A stretch of 64,000 nt of DNA from Dermanyssus gallinae (Eukaryota > Arthropoda > Arachnida > Mesostigmata > Dermanyssidae), in assembly GCA_003439945.1 (NCBI GenBank), contig QVRM01001806.1, positions 1 through 64,000 of the forward strand, in the 5' to 3' direction. The position numbers and the translations under genes are program-made. This document shows positions 9,942-19,362 of the stretch, one piece after another. Each line of letters begins with the position of its first letter. The stretch's first letter is position 1. The notes under the pieces were generated by a model that did not search any database, was not told the origin of the DNA, and saw nothing but the letters and a program-made list of their open reading frames with translations.

Positions 9942-10373
9942 TCTTGAATCGCCTAAGTAATATTTCTTAGAGCGATGTCTATGATTCAATTGATGTTAAC
10001 TTAGCGTTTGAGAATTTCCAACAAACTATATTGTATATATAGGGGTTCCAACAGACTGATTGGTCCGACGTGTACGCTGTAGATGACATCGATAAAGCAT
10101 TTGAGTGCTTCAATGCACGAGTAATGACGTCCGTTAACAGCAACAAGCAGGAACTAAGAATTAAAAGTAATCTTGGGGTACCCAGGAAAGCCTGGGTCAC
10201 TCGGAAATTGCTGGCACTAATAAATAGAAAAAATGCGGCATTTAAAGAGTTTGAAGCTAATCCAGATGATGCTGTGAAGCGAGTCGTATTTATGAAGTTA
10301 AGGAACAAAGTAACCGCTGTTTCTAGAAAGTGTAGGCTTAATTTTAATGGAGAACTGGTACAGAAGAACATTT
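9942..10373 (+). pseudogene. Family X non-LTR retrotransposon fragment (copy Xc)
   Basis: The plus strand carries the endonuclease-RT linker: a run with DWSDVYAVDDIDKAFECF and AWVTRKLLALINRKNAAF, in the order seen in CR1/Jockey ORF2 proteins. Its first 80 bp repeat 2,280-2,200 in inverted orientation. It retains the linker that the two other X copies lack. It ends at 10,373 against the 3' tail of the RLE element on the opposite strand. Confidence 0.7.
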
Positions 10374-13330
10374 ATCATCATCTTATTTATTTCACTCATA
10401 TTGAGTATGCATATAACATAGATAATTTATTAATGATGCCAATGGAGCGACAATTGTCTCCCGAGAACGTGTGCGCCGTAAATGTTACTCAATCTCGTAA
10501 AGAGTGGGCTGAGACCACATTAGCAGTGTGCCCCGGACGGACGCAGCATTCCCGCGTTGAACGTCGAGATCGAGACGTTGTCTCAAGAAACCTGCAGATC
10601 GCTTATCACCAGTTGCCAGGTTTAACTGCTCACCGACTCTGTGGAGTAGTTTGCGGGTGATGTTGCCTGGGCCGCCCAGGGTTTCAAATGCTAGCGGCTG
10701 AAACTCATGTGGGTACCCGATGGAAGCGTATTTGGCAAGCTTCCTTGTCTCGGCTAGACTGCCAGCGTAGCCTGCCGAGACCGCCCCGCCACCGACCATT
10801 GAAGGTGCTAATGAGTCGGTGACTGTGGCGTCCCAAACAAACATCCTTCCCCTACTGAAAGGGGTAAGGGTCATCCCATCTGGGCGCTTACCATCTACGG
10901 CGGAGAGACCTTGGGGCTCTAGAATGCAGGGGTATCCGCATGATCGAAGCGCTCGGCTGAAGGTGTCGTTAATACCGGCATGTCTGGCCCGCCGTCCGGC
11001 GCTTATGATGCACGATAAACCGTGATGCGCTACTTTGTCTACAGGTTGACCGCATCTGCATTGATGAGGAGTGACGAGGTCACAGCCAAGACGAAGACCT
11101 ATCGCAATTCTTGTTGTTTCACTGTCCAGGAGAGTGCCCAGTGGGGCGCTGGGAACTGCATGCAACCAAGCTCCGGATCCCTTGGCAGCGACCGCTTGGA
11201 GGCGAGCCTTCGTGGAGTTGTCTGCAGCACCTGCGAGTAAGCTGCAATACGCTTCGTCGTATAAGAACGCGCTCCAGTCCCGCTGGCTCAAAGGGTTATC
11301 CGGAACGCCCCTACATACTGTCTTTAGTTCTTCATGTAAGCGTCCCTTGAGTTCGTTGTACTGAACAATACCGGCCTCGTCTAATAGTGCGGTGGCGTTG
11401 CTCTCTGACCGGAGGAGGGAAGAGACTATCGCTGGCCCAGCCGAGACGAGCAGATCCGGGATCCCCAGGCCCCCCTTCGAGATTGGTAGTTGAGCCTGCT
11501 TTCGAGCGGAAGGTGCCAGCAATAGATTGAGAAGAGACTCGAGGTTGTTCACAGTCAACTCGTTCAATGCACACAGATCATCTACTTGTTCTGTTAGGTT
11601 CACTCCGCGGAGAAGATGGGTGACCCTGGTAGCTGAAAACGAAGATCGGAGTAAGAAAAGGCCGCGGTGGGCACCAAGCGGGGCGAGGTTGTCGGCGACG
11701 ACCTTTAGCTTGTTTTGCCACTTTGCCAGTGCGCGCGTGAGACCTTGCGGTCGAAGCGGGACTCCCAGCAGCTCCAGGTCGCAGTCAAGTGTTACCTTAC
11801 ATCCCGGCAATAAGGTCTGTAGAGTGTCAAGGTCAGGAGTCTGTGTGCTGCTGCCTGTCACATAAATCTCGCATTTCTCTGGGTTTAGTTCTAAACCCGA
11901 ACTTGCACGAAAATCAAGCACGCGCCGAACGTCGTCAGCAACTATGTCCGCATCGCCTCCTAGCACGCCATCATCAAGGTACCAAACATTCAGGGGGCTG
12001 TTGAGGGAGTCGACTAGGTCTTTAATGCTTAGGCAAAATAAAAGGGGAGCCAAAGGATCACCCTGTTGCAGCCCCGTAGCCGAAGCTATGACATCATCTG
12101 GGAGAACCAAGCAGGAGGCGTTACGGTACGCCTGGTTGAAGTAATGCGATAACTGGGGACAATGCTTTAAGACCGCCTTTAAGAGATAGTCCCGTCTTAC
12201 AGAGTTAAAAGAGTTTTTAAAATCCAGTTTTACAAGGACCCCAGGGAGCGTGCGTGAATCAATAAAAGCTCGGGTGGCGTGAATAGCGGCCTCAGCCCCT
12301 GCTGGTGTGGCAAACCCAAGCAATTTTTGCAGCCAGCCTGCGCAAGGTAGAGGAGCATGCAATCGGCCTTACCGACCCGTCTTTCTTCTGTAAGGCGAAA
12401 AGCCTTGCCCCAAAGATTATGGGCAGTAGTTGAGGTGGGGGGGCGCCCCACAAAAGTAAGTCAACAACTTTGGCCAGTGCACTCGCCAGTCGGCTTGCTG
12501 TGTCTCCCAGGGTTGGAGAAAGTAGGTCCATGAGCAATCTGGGCCGGATAAAATCCAGTCCCCCGGCGGCACTCCGTGCAAAACTTTTGACTGCGGCTAT
12601 TACTTCTTCTCCAGACGTGGTACAAGGGAGTGGAAGGCCGGGGGAGGCTGGCCAATCTAAGTTTGGCGGGGCTGGGGGGTGTTTATCGCGGAGAGCTGTC
12701 AAGTGACCTGTGCTGGGAGCCAGCGCGTCTGATGATCCGATCAGTCTCGCGGCCCCTGACACGTCACCCTCCGATAGCTTGAGAATGGTCTGGCGAACAC
12801 GATCATTTGTAAACGTACGGGTTCTCGCGGCGGCCGGGGGTAAAATCTCGGCTAGGCGCAGCCCATTGGAGAATTCACGTAGATTGTGACGGATAATAAC
12901 GGAGAGCGATTGTGCGTCGTTGCGAGTCGTAGGAAGGCGGAGAATCACTGGCACGAAGGAGAGGGGCGCATCCCATGCAATGACGTTATTATCGGCTGAA
13001 ACTCCCAATAGGACCTTTGTTAGAGCTTCCGCTACCTGTTTCCGTACCGCTTTCGGGACGATCCTTAAGAGTCTCAACCTCTTCGCTGCACCCTGAATAT
13101 TTTCGATGATACGGGCGGGCTGCTGTGTGTTATTATCGATCGGCATGGGCGAAAGTAGAGGTAAATTAGTAGAACTTGATGGGTGTTTGGCTGTTATGTG
13201 TCTAGTGAGTCCTCTTCTTGTGTATAACCCGTTGCAGAAGGGACAGGCTATTCGCTCTGACTGTGTCGACAACCCTGACTCGCCACTGGCTATATTATTT
13301 GAGATATGTTCCGCTATTATTGCATTATGT
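10374..13330 (-). mobile_element. RLE-type non-LTR retrotransposon (RLE2), nearly full-length
   Basis: The minus-strand element encodes one long protein (C2H2 finger, RT, zinc motif, restriction-like endonuclease) followed by about 110 bp of 3' sequence ending GAGTGAAATAAAT plus GAT repeats near 10,374. Immediately upstream on the same strand is the gag-like ORF1 at 13,317-14,842. A 143-bp fragment of the same family lies at 41,331-41,473. Fine clade assignment within the R2/R4/NeSL-type group would need phylogeny. Confidence 0.8.
10485..13328 (-). pseudogene. RLE2 ORF: C2H2 finger, RT with YLDD, CCHC, restriction-like endonuclease (one frameshift)
   Basis: The order is CPFCNGLYTRRGLTRHITAKH (C2H2 finger, near 13,250), a linker, RT with SVRPIACSSTLRRL, VKLDFKNSFNSV, GLQQGDPLAPLLFCL and WYLDDGVLGG (catalytic DD in an unusual YLDD box), then CRCGQPVDKVAHHGLSC (CCHC) and GKRPDGMTL plus FVWDATV (nuclease core). 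The end is at 10,485. Near 12,330 the frame shifts, probably with a small deletion, because relatives have more residues between RRLAAK and GFATPAGAEA. No ATG precedes the finger in this frame; the frame opens at about 13,328, overlapping the end of the upstream ORF1, so reinitiation, frameshifting or non-ATG start would be needed. Confidence 0.82.
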
Positions 13331-14842
13331 GTTTAAGACTTTCCAACACTGGTAGTAGCTGCAGAAGGGGTTCTAAAACCACCACTAGGGCTCTAAGTTG
13401 ACCTAACAGGTCAGAACCGCCCCCTGACACGACTTGCGACAAACGGGTTACAGCGTCGGCCGTGGTCAGGTTTGACCGCGCGAATTTGGGTGTTCGACGC
13501 GCCGGGGTGCGTGTTAATCGCCGCCTTGGAGCGAGCACTCCTTTGTTGGCGTAGGGTCTCCCCGTGCGCTTTTTAAACTTCTTGGCGGGAAGTGGCCTGG
13601 GTGCAGGTAGTAGCAACTGCGGGTTAGGGTCTTCGGGCGACTGGGTAATCCCGCGAACAACATTGGCGTACGTAAGTTGCCCACTTGGATGTTGCGACGT
13701 GGCGTCTAATCCAGATGTGGGGGTTATTCGACTGCTGGTGATCTCCGCAGTTGGGTGTGTTACCCGAACCTGCTGCAGGGTTCTGGCTTCAAGGAACAAT
13801 CTGTTTCTTTCTCTGAGATAGGCCAGACGGGGGCAGGACGGCGAGCCAGACGGGTGAGCACCCCGACAGTTGATACACTGTGTCTGGTTGGTGCAGCTTG
13901 CGGCAAGGTGGCCTTGACTGCCGCACTTTCTGCAGACTTGCTGTTGCGTGCAACGTTCCACGAAATGTCCAGGCCGTAGGCATTTGTAACAAAGTCTAGG
14001 CTGGTCGGGTTCAAGCACGACATGGTGTGACTGGAATCCCAAGAATATTGAAGTGGGCGGTTGTCGGGTAAACAACAGAACTACTTTGCCCAATGGGATC
14101 CTAGCCCCAGAGTGAAGCCGCGTAAGTCGTTTTACATGGACGACACCCAGCGGTGTTAGCTCCTTCAAAATTTCTTCCTCTGTAAGGCAAGTTGGAACTC
14201 CTTGAATTGTCGCCCTGAATGTCGATAATGATGGGCAGTGGGCTGACACCAAGAAGTCTCCAAGTTTAGTTACCGGTAGCAGCTTCTGAGTAGATTCTAT
14301 ATCAGGAAGCCATACTATGATCGACTTTCTGTCCCCGGATATCTTGGACTTGGACGACAAGGCATAGATGTGCTTATATATAGTTAGTAATGAACCTTCG
14401 GGAAATTCTGCTTCATTGCACTCCGGCGTCTCTTTCCGTCTAATGACTACTTTGAACGCACCCACCGAACCCGTTGATAAATCTTCCTTAAGTTTCTCTA
14501 AGTTTCGTTGTTCTCTTGAGAGGGTTTTTTTTTCACCCTTCTTGATGTGACGGTCACAAACCCATCATTTGGTGAATTCTCCTGAGCTTCGGCCTCGCTT
14601 TCTGGCGGCGAAGCTGGCTTCTTTCGCTTGGCGCCAACGCTTGGTTGGTATGCTGAACTCGTTTCACATGGTGTATCCGTGCCCGTGGTCGCAGTAAGTC
14701 CGATGTTTGCAGTCGTTCTCGTTGTTGGATGTTCGTTGGGCACGGGAGACGCACACTGTCGTAGGCGAGCTATGTCCAGGGTTGGCGGAGGCGGTTGCTT
14801 TTCCGAGTCGTCGGGTGGCATTTTGATGGCTCTTTGCTGCAA
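13317..14842 (-). pseudogene. Gag-like ORF1 with three zinc knuckles (one frameshift)
   Basis: ORF1 of a non-LTR element, presumably an RNA-binding nucleoprotein. A Ser/Pro-rich N-terminal part (14,842-14,498) ends in KKKPSQENNET; the frame then shifts and continues from 14,465 with an RRM-like core (STFRATIQGVPTCLTEEEI), three CCHC knuckles (CYKCLRPGHFVERC, CRKCGSQGHLAASC, CINCRGAHPSGSPSC) and a basic C-terminus. The stop is at 13,317. Gag-like ORF1s of this kind are known from I-, Jockey-, LOA- and R1-type elements that carry APE endonucleases; here the next ORF, 45 bases downstream, is RLE-type. It may instead be the stump of a separate element cut by RLE2. Confidence 0.82.
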
Positions 14843-14908
14843 GTTCTCGTAGTAGCCGACTTGATAGTTGGCCTGAATTATATTTAAGCACTGTGGTACG
14901 CTCCCACT

Positions 14909-14985
14909 AAAAAAAAAAAGTTCACTGCGGGGGTCGAACTGAGACCGTTGGGCTCGCAGCTCGTTGCGCTACCGCCTCGGCCGTG
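14909..14985 (-). ncRNA. tRNA-like sequence with T-run, upstream of gag-like ORF1
   Basis: On the minus strand an A-box-like GCGGTAGCGCAACGAG is followed about 30 bases later by a B-box-like CAGTTCGACCCCC and then an 11-base T-run (14,909-14,919), a possible pol III terminator. The cloverleaf looks imperfect. It lies about 70 bases before the ORF1 start. It is either a tRNA-derived leader or SINE fused to the element, or an old tRNA-like target site. Confidence 0.55.
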
Positions 14986-15299
14986 TGCTCTGTTGCCAAC
15001 AACGCATACCTTAGCGTGTGGCTCGCACGCACGATCGTTGCCACATGTAAACAAAGATGATCTGCACTTCTGTCAATAGAACGAACACGAATAGCCCGGC
15101 GGGCTAATAGATATTATTACTTCTAGGCACGACCTGGGCTATAGAAACACTTCAGGGCCTACAATGCACAGCGCTCAGAACTCTGCAGCTCCGACAATTA
15201 CTGTGCTAAGAATCACTGTAGATGAGACACTCAAACTTGTTAAATTCGACCAATTTTGAAGAGCGATTTGAAAGCACGTCCGCTCTCGACAAATCGAAC
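14986..15299. other. No gene seen
   Basis: Unique-looking sequence without long reading frames or recognisable repeat ends. Nothing supported. Confidence 0.5.
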
Positions 15300-15722
15300 G
15301 CGAGAAAAAAATAGATAATTATATAGATTATACAATTATATAGTCAGCTGCTCGCGGCATGTTATTCGAGAGAGGCAGTGCAGCGATCTCTTCGCAAGGG
15401 CCAGGCAGGCAGACGCATGAAACTTCGTACACGCCTGAGAGCACAGTCGATAGATGCACTCCGTGTACTCCTCGTGGAAGCTCGTATTCGAACAGACCAG
15501 GTGATGATAGCCATGAACTATATATCTGGTATAGACATGGCGATTGTCACATGCAAGACCAGACCAGAGGTGAGAGGCACTGAAAATATCCAGGTCTCCA
15601 ACCTCTCGTCGGGCTTGTTCAACTTTATTTTCCCATTCTGAGATAAAGCTCTCGAATGGTGCTGTACGCGGCGTCTTCAATCTCAATCGAATTATCCCAA
15701 CAACCGGTGCACAGCCAGACAC
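15300..15722 (-). pseudogene. Family Z CR1-like element, 5'-truncated C-terminal fragment
   Basis: An open frame of 128 residues encodes the C-terminus of family Z ORF2: IIRLRLKTPRTAPFESFI, then RYIVHGYHHLVC and CSQACTKFHASAC, the Cys/His tail motif also seen in family Y. It aligns with the C-terminal part of the Z element at 19,301-23,101. Only the last fifth of the protein is present. Confidence 0.78.
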
Positions 15723-15769
15723 AGAAGACCATTCAGGATAGGAGAAATCCCTAGAATGCCTTTAGACCT

Positions 15770-17640
15770 GTTCTAGGTGGCATACCGGAAAAAAGTGTGT
15801 GAAACTCAAAGTAGGAGATACTATGGTGTCCGATGAGACTACAGTGGCAAACGTGTTTAATCAATATTACTCGACGTGTGTGACTGCCAACACGGAATGC
15901 TCTGATAGATATGTAATACCTGAGAATTTTCTTCGTGGAGCAACAGAGATCTAATTTCAGCCGGTCCATACTCTAAGGATTGCACATCTTTTACGCAAAA
16001 CAAAGATATGCTCAGTTGCACCTGAGCAAATTTCATCCCAGTTATTGCGAAGAGAAGCAAAAGTTCTTGCTGACCCCGTATCATATCTGATTAATTTGTC
16101 AATGCGGTCGGTAAATACTCCAAAGCGCTAAAATCATATCGTGTCATCCCGCTTCTTAAATCTGGTGACAGACTCGCAAAAGAAAACTACCGTCCAGTCA
16201 GCATACCGGCCCCAATCTCTAAGGTATTTGAGAAGAAGGTATTTGAGCAATGCGCATTCGAACAACTCAGGGACCATCTTGAACAACATAATGTACTCAA
16301 TCGCCGACAGTTTGAATTTCGCCCTAAAATGTCCACCACCGTCATTCCGGTGTTGAAAAAAAGAAAACGGTTGCTGCTGTTTTTGTTGTTTTGAGAAAGG
16401 CGTTTGATACCGTTGACATCAATATTCTGATTACCAAACTAAGAGCTTATGGAGCTGACAAACGTGTTCAATCGTGGGTACGTTCTTTTATGTCAGAGAG
16501 ACAACAAATGGTACAGATTGGGCAGAAGCTTTCAGATGTCGAGAACATATCAGTTGGAGTGGCTTAAGGAAGTATCGGCGGCCTACTGCTGTTTAATATA
16601 TTTATCAACGATATATTTGAAGTACCAAAACACGGCCGACTGACCCTATTTGCTGATGATACCACAGCACTCTTTGTGGGCGATTCCCCAAAAGAGGTAG
16701 AGCAGATGATTAAAGAAGACTTTAAGCGACTCTCAGATTGGTTTAGAGCCAATGGCTCGTCTGTGAATTGGTCGAAGACTGGTGTTATCCAGTTCTTATC
16801 GCCTAGAGGTGTCCTAAGTATGAGCCATGAGACATTTAAATGCGGAAACCACACTCTTAGCACGATCAATAAGACAAAATTCTTAGGCGTTGTCTTGGAT
16901 TCCAGAATATCATTTGAAGCTCATACAGATCACATTCGTAAAAGGTGTAGGGAGCATCGCTGCTCTGTTCAAGAGCCGTAATATTCTGCCCCGTGACTGT
17001 CTACTCGCCATGTACTACGCCTACGTTTATATTTATCTGACCTACGTAGTTGAAATATTTGGAATGACTTATATGCGTTTTTATGTCTGTTACATCGCCT
17101 GCAAAAAAGAGCCTTGCGCGTAAAGATGGATATCCTCCATGGGAATCCATGCGTTATAAATACGTAAAGATGTCGATTCTGCCTTACCCTCTGCAAATAG
17201 AGATGTCTATCGTAACTGAGATCAAACTAATCTTAATGGGACTTCATCCCAACCTGCTTAATCTTTCCCATTCGACATCCACCATAAACACAAGGGGATC
17301 AGACACACAACTTCTCATCTTGTCTGCAGCTTCATGTAACCAATCTCGTTTCTCAATATCAAATCTCGGTGCCACCTATTGGAACAAGCTCCCCCCCAGA
17401 TGTGGGCGCAACCTCTTCTTTTGACAATATTCAAACAAAGTGCTAAGCAATACTATTTAGGTACCTTACTCTTATATAAGCCGAACACGATAATAGGTTA
17501 ATCATAATGACAATAAATAAAATTATAAGAAAATATGCAATATAAACACTCCATACTAGCCTTTAATGGCTTTGAGGAGCTGTGAACCTATGTACAAATT
17601 TAAGCCACTCATGAGAATAATAAAACCTATCTATCTATCT
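15770..17640 (+). pseudogene. Jockey/CR1-group non-LTR retrotransposon, heavily decayed (family W-LINE)
   Basis: Successive frames encode RT pieces: SGDRLAKENYRPVSIPAPI, then a region with DHLEQHNVLNRRQFEFRP, ERRLIPLT in place of the KAFDTVD block, the FADDT box (read as LFADDTTALFVGDSP around 16,645) and WFRANGSSVNWSKT. At least five frameshifts and several stops are visible. The 3' end is AATAAAACC followed by TATC repeats at about 17,625-17,640. It is distinct in sequence from families X, Y and Z. Confidence 0.75.
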
Positions 17641-19117
17641 AACAAACTATATTGTATATATATTGCAAACAAAATGTACATTATTATTATTATGGTTTAT
17701 TAACACCCAGGTTGGGTAAATTTTAAATAAGTACATCAGTCTCAATCAGTGGTTCCTCTGCGTCACCGGATCTTCCCTCATCTTGCGAGTTCAGCTATTG
17801 ACTGCACTGCTGGACGTGCTGCGGCGGGGTATCTATCACAATGACCTGAGCGCACAAAATGTACATTAGGCACAGAAAGATTAATTCCCCAGAAAAAGAA
17901 CATGCTTATGTGGTGAGCCAGGAAATGTACAAAACTGCTGTTCGTATTGCTCGTTCAGCGTTCTATAAGGTGCGGTTTGATACCTTACGTGGAGATATTC
18001 GCCGTCTCTGGTAGTTCATTACGTTAGCGACGTTGCGGAGCTTAAGAGCTACCGACCTATCAGGCTGGTGGACTGCATTTAAACCCTGGTTTCCTCATAG
18101 AGATCTGTTAATATTGTAACTCCACAAGGACCGGTGCTAGAACCGTTTCTTTTCTTGATTCTCATTGCTTTTATTCTGCTTATTATTGAAAAAGAGAACA
18201 TTGGTAAACCGATAGTTTTTGTCGATGACACTTCACTTCTATTTAGGGTTGACTCTCCAGCCTTCGATATAACGCGTTCACTATCTCAGGTGAAGGAGGT
18301 AATCAAAATCTTTAATTATATCAGCCTCGCTGTTAATGCTAGCAAGACTAGTTTCACTCTATTTCGCTCTCCTCAACTAAAGTTGTGGGCGGATCTTAAT
18401 CGGCTTTCTTTAGAATTCGGTCTGACGTTTTCGTCAACTACTAAGTGTTTGGGCCTCACCTTACACGAAGGTTTAAGTTGGCGCGCTCATATTAAGCATA
18501 TCACACCCAAATGGTATGCGGTTATATCAGCCTTGCGACGTTTGCATCGCGTCGGAGTTCTGTTGGATGGTCTGATATTGATCTACAAAACGCTATTTGT
18601 GCTGGTACTCACGTACGGCATTCTCTTGTGGGGAGGTGGTTATGATCACGTTCTGCATCGGGCTCAGGTAATGCAAAACGATGCCCTGAGGGCTATAAAC
18701 TTGGGATGAGACGTAGCCAATCTGTTAGATATATATATATATATATATTGGGATGTTAAGATCCTATCCATCAATTCGCTGTATCGTTTTCAAGAAGCTA
18801 CTTTCAGCTTTGAGATCAGTCGTAGTTTAGTACTTGCTGAGGTTGCCTTGCCTCTAGTCCCTCAGCGGGCGATGGTCTAATTTTTCAGTTTTCACTTGTC
18901 ATTTCGAATTATATTGTCTATCAAGTTTTAGCTCAGTGTGCTCCTTTGCCTTGTGTGTCAGTATCGCCAATAATATGGTATAGGTATTAACTTCTGTTAT
19001 TTTTATCTTCTTTTTCTCTTTTTCTTCCCAAACCATTGTACCATTTTTCAAAACGAGAACTTAAGCATATAAATGTATGCAGTTCCGTAAATAAACCATG
19101 TCTGAATTGAATTGAAT
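17641..19117 (+). pseudogene. Family X non-LTR retrotransposon (copy Xb), 3' part, with tail
   Basis: The start matches the linker of copy Xa (TACATTAGGCACAGAAAG, then RSAFYKVRFDTLRGDIRRLW). Sequence then jumps to VAELKSYRPI and, as in Xa, directly to the PQG block. From 18,134 a 191-residue frame encodes the RT palm (FVDDTSLLF in place of FADDT) and thumb to GYDHVLHRAQVMQNDALRA. The 3' UTR ends GTAAATAAACC and TGAAT repeats at 19,101-19,117. It contains a 171-bp insertion at 17,683-17,853. Confidence 0.8.
17683..17853 (-). mobile_element. Family Y 3'-end insertion, 171 bp, with 14-bp target duplication
   Basis: ACAAAATGTACATT flanks it at 17,669-17,682 and 17,854-17,867. On the minus strand it ends TTTACCCAACCTGGG, then AATAAACC and AAT repeats, matching the 3' end of the intact family Y element near 28,110-28,135. 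It is an extremely 5'-truncated Y copy containing no coding sequence. Confidence 0.88.
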
Positions 19118-19300
19118 TTGCCGAGTACCACACAAGTTACTGCTAGCTGCCCGTTACGCAGGTGCATCATGCATTTCCGAGATCTATCTATGCCTAAGGA
19201 GTGTATGATACGAAAAATTTAGAATCTGGTCATTTTAATCTATGTTTTAATCCCTTCTAAGAACAGCGATAAATCCCTTCCAAAAACAACGGACGAAATA
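19118..19300. repeat. Duplicated block P1, left part
   Basis: From TTGCCGAGTACCACAC onward this matches 43,826-44,030 and 55,013-55,200 with scattered substitutions and small indels. It is separated from the rest of P1 (23,102 onward) by the family Z insertion. No gene seen in it. Confidence 0.85.
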
Positions 19301-19362
19301 ATTCAATTCAATTATATTTATTTCACTCAGATTGAGTATAATATACAGTTCAAATGGTTTCT

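Noticed and set aside
14921..14983. Functional tRNA gene
   Set aside because: A- and B-box-like motifs are present, but stems do not pair well and it sits at the 5' edge of a retroelement.
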